8,886 bases of DNA from CAZJAD01 sp964543855 (GCA_964543855.1 CAZJAD010000099.1:1-8886); one strand, 5' to 3'. Shown: positions 1 through 6,610, counted from the first letter of the stretch. Numbers and translations are program-made. Notes: generated from the letters alone by a model not told the origin.

Positions 1-1
1 C

Positions 2-55
2 GCCGACAGCGTGCGCTTCTACTATGTCAGTTCCGACGCTCCACCTGGCCGTTAG
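2..55 (+). CDS. C-terminal end of an upstream beta-helix/Fn3-type secreted protein (5' part outside window)
   Basis: The second reading frame is open from the window edge to a TAG at 53-55 and encodes ADSVRFYYVSSDAPPGR. The RFYYVSSDAPP stretch resembles the C-terminal end of the 1000-aa protein ending at 4956 (CFYYVTGEEAF...NPPSRRE) and, more weakly, that of the 465-aa protein (RYFYCVVVVY). In both of those this is the last strand of a fibronectin-III-like domain. I infer that it is the end of a third member of the same tandem family, on the same strand. Only 17 codons are visible, so the rest of the domain structure is unknown, and the identification rests on this short similarity plus position. 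Confidence 0.6.
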   Translation, partial: ADSVRFYYVSSDAPPGR

Positions 56-104
56 GTCTGTTTCTCATTGCGAATGTGGGAGCCCTGACTCACCTGTCAT
101 ATCA

Positions 105-245
105 CCACGCCGTGGCGGGTGTGTCACCGGCTCGGAATTCGACAACCGTAGGGGCGGTTCTATGACCCGCCCGCAACTCCTCGCCGAGCAGGGTTCGTAA
201 CCCGGCCGCAAGTTCCCGCCGAGGCGGGTCCCCTGACCCGCCCGG
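105..245. repeat. Intergenic palindrome array A (four units)
   Basis: Four related GC-rich palindromic units begin at about 108, 147, 182 and 217, so they are spaced 39, 35 and 35 bp. The units share a CGCCG or CGTAG head, a GGCGGGT-like arm, a short TG-containing loop and an ACCCGCCCG arm. The last unit forms a perfect 7-bp stem (GGCGGGT/ACCCGCC, loop CCCCTG, about 223-242). The third has a shorter GGGTT/AACCC stem. The first two units (105-173) match 1741-1809 in the next intergenic gap at about 60 of 69 positions by eye. The array ends 16 bp before the ribosome binding site of the gene at 274. It contains no open frame that looks like a gene. Confidence 0.85.
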
Positions 246-261
246 AACGATGGTATCTATC

Positions 262-267
262 AGGAGA
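262..267 (+). promoter_or_regulatory. Ribosome binding site that sets the start of the 465-aa beta-helix protein
   Basis: AGGAGA lies 6 nt before the ATG at 274. An in-frame ATG at 250 has no such site (the bases before it belong to the palindrome array), and starting there would put MVSIRRQT in front of an otherwise normal signal peptide. The start at 274 is therefore preferred. Confidence 0.8.
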
Positions 268-273
268 CAGACC

Positions 274-1671
274 ATGCGAAAGATCTCGACAGTTTTCCTC
301 GTGCTCGGCCTTGCGCAGGTGAGCTTCGGGCAACTTTCAGGGCCCCTGAGCGGAACCCTCGGCCCAGGCGTCTACAATGTAGTTGGGGAGATTTCTGTAG
401 AGTCCGGCGACAATCTGACGCTCTTGCCGGGAACCACTTTCATCTTCGACGGGCCATATCCGTTCCGAATCTACGGAACGCTCCTAGCGGAGGGCACATC
501 GAGCGATTCCATCGTCTTCACGACGGATACATTGACAAATCCTGACCGCTGGCCTGGCATCCGCTTCTACAGTGTGTCCAGTTCGGGAAGCCAACTCGCC
601 TATTGCCTCGTCGAGAACGGCAGTGCCACGGGTTCTTTCCCGGACAACAGCGGCGGCGGCGTGTTCTGCCGCGACGCCGCCTCGCCGACCTTCACGAATT
701 GCACCTTCAGCGCCAACTCGGCGACCAACGGCGGTGGAGTCTATTCCTACTATTCCGCCCCCACCTTCACGAATTGCTCGTTCACCGACAACTTCGCAAC
801 CAACGGCGCCGGCGTATACTGCAACCATTCTTCGAGCACTTTCACCAATTGCACCTCCAGCCGAAATTCGTCGAGCAGTAATGGCGGCGGCGTGTACTGC
901 TACTATTCCTCGCTGACCGTTGCGAATTGCACGATACATGGGAACTCGGCGGCTTACGGCGGTGGCGTCTACTGCAACCATTCGTCATCGATGTTCACCA
1001 GTTGCACGATCAACGGCAACTCGTCGACCGGTGGTGCTGGAGTCTATTACTACTATTCTTCGTCGACCTTCGAAAGCACCATTGTCTCCTTCTCCAATGG
1101 CTCCGGACTCTTTTTCCGTGAGAGCTCAGGAAGCGGAATCGTTTATTGTGACATCTTCGGCAGCACCGGCGGCGACATGGCCTTTTACGGGGGAAACCCC
1201 ACCCATGGACCCGCGGCGATTGGCGAGCGGTCGCTCACAAATACCAACGGCGATTCGGCGGATGTGTACCTGAATATCTTCTGCGATCCCATGTTTGCCG
1301 ATACGGCGAACGATGATTATCATCTGACCGCAGCCAGTTGCTGCATTGATGCAGGAACTCCGTGTGGACTCGACCCGGACGATACCATATCCGATATCGG
1401 CGTCTACTACTTCCATCATGCGCTGCCGGACTATGACGAATCAAGAGAGATCCATCTGTGCCATTCACTTGAGGAGACCGGGCGATATCTCTCGTGGCCT
1501 CCATTCGGCAATGCGACCGGCTACAAGGTCTACCGCGCGACACAGGTTGACCTTCCCTTGAATCAGTGGGATCTTCTGGAAACAACATCTCCCGATGTCT
1601 GGGATTATCTGGATACGGACGCTTTCGACGCGATCGCCCGCTATTTCTATTGTGTCGTCGTTGTTTACTGA
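274..1671 (+). CDS. Secreted right-handed beta-helix protein with C-terminal Fn3-like domain (465 aa)
   Basis: Starting at ATG 274, the protein opens with a signal peptide (MRKISTVFLVLGLAQVSFG, likely cleaved before Q20), so it should be exported. Residues about 21-80 hold a segment shared with the next gene (LLPGTTFIFDGPYPF). From residue 139 come five 25-26-residue coils of the type TFTNCTFSANSATNGGGVY, the pattern of a parallel beta-helix with stacked Asn and Cys. The helix closes with a region like that of 'choice-of-anchor Q' beta-helix proteins (FCDPMFADTANDDYHL...CIDAGTP...DIGVYYF, about 335-385). The last 80 residues resemble a fibronectin-III domain (LSWPPFGNATGYKVYRAT). No catalytic motif, membrane anchor or recognisable type IX sorting tail is visible. 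Such proteins are usually cell-surface or adhesin/polysaccharide-binding types, but the ligand cannot be inferred here. It lies between two palindrome arrays in a run of paralogs. Confidence 0.85.
   Translation: MRKISTVFLVLGLAQVSFGQLSGPLSGTLGPGVYNVVGEISVESGDNLTLLPGTTFIFDGPYPFRIYGTLLAEGTSSDSIVFTTDTLTNPDRWPGIRFYSVSSSGSQLAYCLVENGSATGSFPDNSGGGVFCRDAASPTFTNCTFSANSATNGGGVYSYYSAPTFTNCSFTDNFATNGAGVYCNHSSSTFTNCTSSRNSSSSNGGGVYCYYSSLTVANCTIHGNSAAYGGGVYCNHSSSMFTSCTINGNSSTGGAGVYYYYSSSTFESTIVSFSNGSGLFFRESSGSGIVYCDIFGSTGGDMAFYGGNPTHGPAAIGERSLTNTNGDSADVYLNIFCDPMFADTANDDYHLTAASCCIDAGTPCGLDPDDTISDIGVYYFHHALPDYDESREIHLCHSLEETGRYLSWPPFGNATGYKVYRATQVDLPLNQWDLLETTSPDVWDYLDTDAFDAIARYFYCVVVVY
688..1065 (+). repeat. 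Five beta-helix coil repeats, 75-78 bp each
   Basis: In-frame repeats begin at 688, 763, 838, 916 and 991, and a degenerate sixth starts at 1066. The period is 75 bp, with one of 78 bp. Each begins with a version of TFTNC (often the same codons, ACCTTCACGAATTGC) and contains GGGVY or GAGVY. The similarity at DNA level suggests recent copying or gene conversion among coils. Confidence 0.85.
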
Positions 1672-1683
1672 CTCGCATTGCTG

Positions 1684-1705
1684 CCGGGTCGAGACCTCGA
1701 CTCGG
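1684..1705 (+). other. Hairpin after the 465-aa gene, without a T-tract
   Basis: CCGGGTCGAG and CTCGACTCGG pair over 9-10 bp (one G-T) with a loop of 2-4 nt, starting 12 bp after the stop codon at 1669-1671. No run of T follows on either strand, so it is not a typical intrinsic terminator. It could protect the 3' end of the transcript or do nothing. Confidence 0.5.
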
Positions 1706-1740
1706 CGAAAAAGTGGTTTGGCGGGTACGCTTCTCGCGCG

Positions 1741-1924
1741 CCACGCCGCGGTGGGTCTGCCACCCGCCCGGAATTCGACCGGCGTAGGGGCGGTTCTATG
1801 ACCCGCCCGTTCTTTCGCGCGGGGTGGGGGCACCCACGCGCGGCGACAAAGAATATCGCCGTGGCGGCTGTGTCACCCGCCGGGAATCCGCAAACCGTAG
1901 GGGCGGTTCTGTGACCCGCCCGGA
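1741..1924. repeat. Intergenic palindrome array B (five units)
   Basis: Five GC-rich palindromic units begin at about 1744, 1783, 1816, 1857 and 1896. Units 1-2 are the counterpart of the first pair in array A, with the same 39-bp offset and about 60 of 69 bases the same by eye. Units 4-5 are another copy of that pair, again 39 bp apart. The CGTAGGGGCGGTTCT core followed by RTGACCCGCCCG occurs at 147, 1783 and 1896. The middle unit is a different, stronger hairpin (see 1816-1842). The array ends about 15 bp before the ribosome binding site of the next gene. Open frames that cross it are by-products of the GC-rich repeat. Confidence 0.85.
1816..1842. repeat. Strong GC hairpin inside array B
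   Basis: CGCGCG (1816-1821) pairs with CGCGCG (1837-1842), and GGGTG (1822-1826) pairs with CACCC (1831-1835). This leaves one bulged A and a GGGG loop, giving 11 paired bases. It does not share the ACCCGCCCG arm of its neighbours and has no equal in array A. No T-tract follows. Confidence 0.65.
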
Positions 1925-1939
1925 ACCATTGTATCAAAT

Positions 1940-1946
1940 GGGGAGG
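1940..1946 (+). promoter_or_regulatory. Ribosome binding site supporting the ATG at 1954
   Basis: GGGGAGG lies 7 nt before ATG 1954, a strong site at good distance. The block from the end of the array through this site to the codons for Met-Arg-Lys resembles the one before the gene at 274. The alternative in-frame start at 2032 has only a weak GGCGGC 8 nt before it, although it would give a cleaner signal peptide. Confidence 0.7.
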
Positions 1947-1953
1947 CAAAACC

Positions 1954-4900
1954 ATGCGAAAATCTCTAACCGCCGCTGTTGTGGCTCTCCAAAGCCGCAA
2001 TGGCATGAAAAAATGGATCGGCGGCTCCAATATGAAGAACTTCTTGGTGATTCTGTTCACGCTGTTCTTCGCACACGCCGCTCTTGGCGATGTGAGGACC
2101 ATCACCGTGGACGGGTACTGCTATCTCGAAGGGCAGAGCATCCATTGGGGAACGAAGGTGAAATTCATTGAGGGCAGTCCGTCGGCGGTCACCGATTCGA
2201 CTTATACGGATAGTCTAGGTTACTTTCTCATGGCTGGCCTGCACGAGGGCATCTATGATGTGGAATACACCCACAGCACTGACTATGACACGGTCATCGT
2301 AGAAGACCAAGTGCTTGGGAGTAGCACGACACTGCCCCCTGTAACGCTCGATTGGGTACTAGTCGATGTAGATGGGCATTGCTACCTGGAGAACGAGACC
2401 ATCCATTGGGGAACGAAAGTAAAATTCATCGAGGTCAGTCCATCCGCGGTTACCGATTCAACTTATACGGATAGTCTGGGCTACTTCGTCGTGACCGGCC
2501 TGTATGAGGGCATCTATGATGTGGAGTACACCCATGCGGGTTTCGACACGGTCGTCATAGAGGACCAGATACTCGTAAGCAGCACGACGTTAGCTCCGAT
2601 GACCCTGGAGCGATTGCCTCTTTCTGGAGCTTTGAGCGGCACTTTGGAGCCCGGTTGCTATCATGTCGTTGGGACTATCTCTATCAATTCTGGCGACAGC
2701 CTGTCGCTTCTTCCCGGAACAACTTTCATCTTTGACGGGCCGTATCCCTTTCGAATCTATGGGACACTCTTGGCCGAAGGGACCGAAAGTGATTCGATTG
2801 TATTCACAACGGAACAGTCCGGTTCAGACCGCTGGCGTGGATTGCAGTTTTACGACCCGTCTAGTTCTGGTAGTAGACTGGCCTATTGCCTTGTTGAGAA
2901 AGTCAATGGGGGCAGCGGGATAGGTTGCGGGTCTTCTTCGCCAACCTTTACCAATTGTACAATAAACGCAAACCGCGGCATCGGGGTGACTTGCGACCAA
3001 TCTTCCCCAACCTTCACGAATTGCACAATAAGCCATAACACGTCGAGCGGATGGGGCGCCGGTGTAGGAGTAGGGAACTCTTCTGCGCCAGTATTCTACA
3101 ATTGCATCATTTACAGCAATTCGGCCGTTCTGGGCGGCGGCGGCATGGAGTTCGTGGACGCAGGAAATGCGCTTGTGAATCACTGCACCATTGTAGGGAA
3201 CTCTTCGGGTAGCTGGAATATGAGCCAAGTTTCCATTGCTCGTAGCCCAATCACCCTTGAAAATTCGGTCATTGCTTTTTCCGATATACCGGGCATTTGT
3301 TTTGAGGACGCGGCGAGCTCCAGCGTGAGATATTGTGACATCTTCGGCAATAGCGAGGGAAACATCGTTTTCTTCGACGATCCCTCTGATGGTCCACCCG
3401 GGATTGGCCAGATTTCAAGCGTCAACGCTAACGGTGACTCCTGTGATTCTTACTTCAATATTTTCCTTGATCCGCTGTTTGCCGATATGGCTGAAGGCGA
3501 TTTCCACTTAATGGATTTCAGTCATTGCCTTGGAGCGGGTAACCCAGCGGACACCGTGAGCACTGACTTTGAAGGGGACCCACGGCCGAATCCACCAGGA
3601 TCTTTTCCGGATATTGGCGCAGATGAGAATCCGAATGCGCAGCCACAATGCGGCCTTTCGGGGCATCTTCAGGGCGTCTTAGGCCCGGACACCTGTCATG
3701 TCATTGACGCGATCTATGTAGATTCTGGTGATAGCTTGACGCTGCTTCCGGGAACGGTTTTCATTTTTGATGGACCGTATCCCTTCCGAATCTACGGAAC
3801 CCTACTGGCCGAGGGAACGGAAACCGATTCGATTGTATTCACGACAGAGCAGTCTGGTTCAGACCGCTGGCGCGGCCTGCGCTTTCATTCTGGGAGCTCC
3901 GGCAGTCAGTTTGGCTACTGCCTCATTGAGAATGGTCTCGCGGTTGGCGACCATCCAGACTCAAACGGCTATGGTGGTGGCGTGGCTTGTCGCGAGTCTT
4001 CACCGATCTTCACCAACTGCACGATTCGTAGCAACTCAGCAAATCTCAGCGGTGGCGGACTGCAATGTCATAGGTCTTCGCCAACCTTTACGAGCTGCAC
4101 TTTCAGCAGCAACATAGCGAGTGGCTACGGTGGCGGAGCGGACTGCGGCACCCCCCCTTCGCCGACTTTCACAAATTGCAGCTTTGCCGGCAACTTCGCG
4201 GACAAGGGTGGCGGTGTGTATTGCTGGACAGAGTCATCGCCCACGTTCACGAATTGCACTCTAAGTGGCAACTCGGCACTTGAGGGCGGCGGGGTGTATT
4301 GCTGGGAAAGTTCGCCAACCCTTAACAGCACAATCATCGCTTTTTCTGGGGGCGTGGGGATCTACTTTTACGGCAGCCCAATCAGTCAGATTGAATACTG
4401 CGACATCTTTGGAAACAGCGGCGGTGACATTGCTTTCCACAACGATGACCCATCTCAGGGCCCACCAGCGATTGGCCAGCTTCTGGTCACGAACACCAAC
4501 GCCGATTCTGCGGACATTTACCTGAACATCTTCTGCGACCCGATGTTTGCGGATACAGCGGCGGGCGACTATCATCTAACAGACTCCAGCCATTGCCTCG
4601 GAGCGGGAGACCCCGCGGACACCCTTAGCACCGATTTTGAGGGCGACCCAAGGCCAAATCCGAGCTGGTCGTATCCCGATATTGGAGCGGACGAGCATTG
4701 GTCAGGCAGCCCTGTTCTACATCTGGTGATTTCGATCAGTGACAACAATGCAGTTTTGCACTGGACGCCTTACAAAGCAGGGCCATATTACATCTATGGC
4801 GCCACGACGCCATTTGATGTAGGAGAACTGCTCGACACCGTGACCGATGCTGCCATCTGGACAGACAGCGAGACTTCGAGCAGGCCTTCGCCATGCTTCT

Positions 4901-4956
4901 ACTATGTGACGGGTGAGGAGGCTTTTGTCAGCAATCCACCTTCGCGGAGAGAATAA
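1954..4956 (+). CDS. Large secreted protein: two beta-sandwich repeats, two beta-helix modules, Fn3-like C-terminus (1000 aa)
   Basis: In order: an unusual N-terminus (1-26); a signal peptide beginning at Met27 (MKNFLVILFTLFFAHAALG, cleavage near G45/D46); two 87-residue repeats (about 47-133 and 134-219) that look like carboxypeptidase-regulatory or Cna-B-type beta-sandwiches (TDSLGYF..GL.EGIYDVEYTH); beta-helix module 1 (about 221-558); beta-helix module 2 (about 566-914); and an Fn3-like end (about 917-1000, AVLHWTPYKAGPYYIYGAT). Each helix module starts with LLPGT..FIFDGPYPFRIYG, continues with TFTNC-type coils and ends with GDPRPNP...PDIGADE, the usual close of 'choice-of-anchor Q' beta-helix proteins. 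The modules are offset by 345 residues. No catalytic residues or C-terminal sorting signal can be recognised. It is a paralog of the 465-aa gene upstream and is followed by a strong terminator. Likely role: surface or extracellular binding; ligand unknown. Confidence 0.85.
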   Translation: MRKSLTAAVVALQSRNGMKKWIGGSNMKNFLVILFTLFFAHAALGDVRTITVDGYCYLEGQSIHWGTKVKFIEGSPSAVTDSTYTDSLGYFLMAGLHEGIYDVEYTHSTDYDTVIVEDQVLGSSTTLPPVTLDWVLVDVDGHCYLENETIHWGTKVKFIEVSPSAVTDSTYTDSLGYFVVTGLYEGIYDVEYTHAGFDTVVIEDQILVSSTTLAPMTLERLPLSGALSGTLEPGCYHVVGTISINSGDSLSLLPGTTFIFDGPYPFRIYGTLLAEGTESDSIVFTTEQSGSDRWRGLQFYDPSSSGSRLAYCLVEKVNGGSGIGCGSSSPTFTNCTINANRGIGVTCDQSSPTFTNCTISHNTSSGWGAGVGVGNSSAPVFYNCIIYSNSAVLGGGGMEFVDAGNALVNHCTIVGNSSGSWNMSQVSIARSPITLENSVIAFSDIPGICFEDAASSSVRYCDIFGNSEGNIVFFDDPSDGPPGIGQISSVNANGDSCDSYFNIFLDPLFADMAEGDFHLMDFSHCLGAGNPADTVSTDFEGDPRPNPPGSFPDIGADENPNAQPQCGLSGHLQGVLGPDTCHVIDAIYVDSGDSLTLLPGTVFIFDGPYPFRIYGTLLAEGTETDSIVFTTEQSGSDRWRGLRFHSGSSGSQFGYCLIENGLAVGDHPDSNGYGGGVACRESSPIFTNCTIRSNSANLSGGGLQCHRSSPTFTSCTFSSNIASGYGGGADCGTPPSPTFTNCSFAGNFADKGGGVYCWTESSPTFTNCTLSGNSALEGGGVYCWESSPTLNSTIIAFSGGVGIYFYGSPISQIEYCDIFGNSGGDIAFHNDDPSQGPPAIGQLLVTNTNADSADIYLNIFCDPMFADTAAGDYHLTDSSHCLGAGDPADTLSTDFEGDPRPNPSWSYPDIGADEHWSGSPVLHLVISISDNNAVLHWTPYKAGPYYIYGATTPFDVGELLDTVTDAAIWTDSETSSRPSPCFYYVTGEEAFVSNPPSRRE
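2092..2613 (+). repeat. Two tandem 261-bp repeats coding beta-sandwich-like domains
   Basis: The units 2092-2352 and 2353-2613 are in frame and the same length (87 codons). Long stretches are shared, such as IHWGTKVKFIE, SPSAVTDSTYTDSLGYF and EGIYDVEYTH, and much of the DNA is the same. Each contains a Cys in the context GYCYLE or GHCYLE. This points to a recent tandem duplication. Confidence 0.85.
2614..4701 (+). repeat. Duplicated beta-helix module, about 345 codons per copy
   Basis: The LLPG motifs of the two copies (residues 253-255 and 598-600) are 345 residues apart. The DNA coding FIFDGPYPFRIYG through EQSGSDRWRG is very similar in both. The middle coils differ in number and sequence, while the closing segments (DFEGDPRPNP, PDIGADE) match again. 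The single-module paralog at 274-1671 carries the same opening segment. Confidence 0.8.
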
Positions 4957-4999
4957 AGGAGAGACCTCTGGGGAATAGACAATTGAGTGTTATCTGTGG

Positions 5000-5055
5000 G
5001 GCGGGCTCCCTTTGGCGCGTACCGGCGTAAGAGAAAGGGGGCTCGCCTTTTCTCT
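5000..5055 (+). terminator. Intrinsic terminator of the 1000-aa gene
   Basis: A 14-bp stem pairs 5000-5013 (GGCGGGCTCCCTTT) with 5034-5047 (AAAGGGGGCTCGCC). All positions pair, two of them as G-T. The 20-nt loop can itself fold a little, and TTTTCTCT follows at 5048-5055. It begins 43 bp after the stop codon of the + strand gene. Confidence 0.85.
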
Positions 5056-5106
5056 AAACGGAAACCCCTGGAACCGGTGGCTGATTCGCGGTACCGGCCC
5101 AGGGGT
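5056..5106 (-). terminator. Probable terminator of the response regulator gene
   Basis: ACCCCTGG (5064-5071) and CCAGGGGT (5099-5106) form a perfect 8-bp stem, with an inner CCGGT/ACCGG stem of 5 bp. Read on the - strand, the stem is followed by TTTCCGTTT, a broken T-tract. It starts 52 bp after the stop of the regulator gene. The broken T-tract makes it weaker than its neighbour at 5000-5055. Confidence 0.55.
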
Positions 5107-5158
5107 CCTGTTGGCTTCGTTGCGGATGGTGCGGGTGTATAGGTGAGCCTTTACCTCT

Positions 5159-6610
5159 CTATGTACCCAGAGTATCGGAATGCATGTTGATGCCGAGATC
5201 TTTGGCTTTCTTCCATAAAGTCGTGCGGTCGATCTTCAAAAGGCGAGCCGCGCGAATTACATGACCGCCCGATGCCTGCAGCGTCTGTTCGATGAACGCT
5301 CGCTCGAATTGGCGCACGGCGTCCTTCAGCGGTCCCGGCGGCGGCATCGACGCTTCGTCGACCAATGGCGATGTCGGCACGAACCCTTCCGGCAGCGGAA
5401 GTTGTGGTCCGTAGGCTGGCTGAGGCATATCCAGCGTCTGCCCGAGAAACGAGAACGCCTCGGGGCCGATTTGCGTGCCCATGGTCGCAAGAATCGCCCG
5501 TTCGATTGCGTTCTCAAGTTCGCGGACATTACCCTGCCACGAGTGCGAAACCAGCAGGCTCATGGCGTCATTCGTGAGTGTATGCGTTCCCTTGCTGAGT
5601 CGCCCGCCGATTTTGTCGAGGAAGTGCGCACAAAGCAGCGGAATGTCTTCCGGCCGCTCTCGCAGCGGCGGGATCGTAATCGGCACGACATTCAGGCGAT
5701 AGTAGAGATCCAGTCGGAAACGGCCGGTCTGAATGAGCGCCTCGAGGTCGCGGTTTGTCGCAGAGACAAGCCGGATGCTGACCTTGATGCGTCGGTTGCC
5801 GCCGATACGCTCGAATTCCCGATCCTGCAGGACATTCAGCAACTTGACCTGAGTCGACAGCGAAAGATCGCCGATTTCGTCCAGGAAAACCGTGCCGTCG
5901 TTGGCGAGTTCAAACTTGCCGATGCGTTGCTGACGGGCGTCGGTGAACGCGCCCTTTTCGTGGCCGAACAGCTCGCTTTCGAGCAGCGTTTCGGGCAGAG
6001 CGCTGCAGTTGACCTTCACGAACGGCTTGTCGCGACGAACGCTCTCGAAATGCAGCGCCCGGGCGACAAGGTCTTTCCCTACCCCGGTATCCCCGCGAAT
6101 CAACACCGTTGAATCCACATCCGCCACTTCACGAATGACATCAAACAGCGCGTGCATCGCGGCGCTTCGACCGACCATTCCTCCCAGACGATGATCTCCG
6201 CCCAAGCGCCGTTTGAGCTTGCTGACTTCCTCCCGCAGCTTTCGGTTTTGCAGCGCGGCGTCAATGGAATGAAAGAGCAGTTCCGGCTCAAGTGGTTTCG
6301 CTAAGAAATTCGCGGCGCCTTTCTGAATGGCTTCGACAATCACCGCCGTTTCGTCGTACGCGGAGAAAATCACGACGGGCACATTCGTATCACGCCGCTT
6401 CAGTTCATCCAGTACATCCAATCCAGTCAGGTCCGGCATTCGCCAATCACAGAGCACAAGGTCAATGGATTCCTTCGCAACTTTCTCAATGGCCGCACGA
6501 GGATTCGTATCTGCAATGACATCGTAATTGCCTCCGGTTTTGAGATAACGCTCCAGAAGACTCAGCTCCGTTGGGTCATCATCAATAACCAGCAATGTGG
6601 GTCGCGGCAT
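5159..6610 (-). CDS. NtrC-family sigma-54-dependent response regulator
   Basis: This 483-aa protein has the full three-domain layout. The receiver domain (1-120) has the acidic patch DDD at 10-12, phospho-acceptor Asp55 (LCDWRMPD), Ser83 and Lys105 (FLAKP). A helical linker follows (121-140). The AAA+ sigma-54 interaction domain (about 143-378) shows Walker A GDTGVGKD (173-180), the sigma-54 contact loop as GAFTDA (220-225, normally GAFTGA), Walker B FLDE (242-245), sensor Asn286, arginine-finger candidates Arg299 and Arg305, and sensor II GNVREL (360-365). A proline-rich linker leads to a Fis-type helix-turn-helix (about 428-475, GGHVIRAARLLKIDRTTLWKK). When phosphorylated by a partner kinase it should bind an upstream site and drive ATP-dependent opening of sigma-54 promoters. 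No kinase is adjacent. GGAGG (complement of 6616-6620) lies 5 nt before the ATG. It converges with the beta-helix genes and diverges from dapA. Targets are unknown. Confidence 0.93.
   Translation of the reverse strand: MPRPTLLVIDDDPTELSLLERYLKTGGNYDVIADTNPRAAIEKVAKESIDLVLCDWRMPDLTGLDVLDELKRRDTNVPVVIFSAYDETAVIVEAIQKGAANFLAKPLEPELLFHSIDAALQNRKLREEVSKLKRRLGGDHRLGGMVGRSAAMHALFDVIREVADVDSTVLIRGDTGVGKDLVARALHFESVRRDKPFVKVNCSALPETLLESELFGHEKGAFTDARQQRIGKFELANDGTVFLDEIGDLSLSTQVKLLNVLQDREFERIGGNRRIKVSIRLVSATNRDLEALIQTGRFRLDLYYRLNVVPITIPPLRERPEDIPLLCAHFLDKIGGRLSKGTHTLTNDAMSLLVSHSWQGNVRELENAIERAILATMGTQIGPEAFSFLGQTLDMPQPAYGPQLPLPEGFVPTSPLVDEASMPPPGPLKDAVRQFERAFIEQTLQASGGHVIRAARLLKIDRTTLWKKAKDLGINMHSDTLGT

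Noticed and set aside
484..981. 165-aa open frame on the - strand inside the 465-aa beta-helix gene
   Set aside because: It mirrors the periodic coil-coding repeats of the + strand gene. Its protein is Ala/Arg/Val-rich and repetitive, without family features or a plausible RBS context.
105..1924. Palindrome arrays as a CRISPR
   Set aside because: The units are imperfect and vary in length. There are no equal-length unique spacers between identical repeats, and no cas genes are present.
1665..2105. Open frames across the palindrome array (both strands)
   Set aside because: They are created by GC-rich repeats lacking stop codons; the translations are Arg/Pro/Gly-rich and consist of the repeated units.
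5261..6112. 283-aa open frame on the + strand opposite the response regulator
   Set aside because: It lies fully antisense to a gene with clear REC, AAA+ and HTH motifs. The translation is Arg-rich and matches no family I know.
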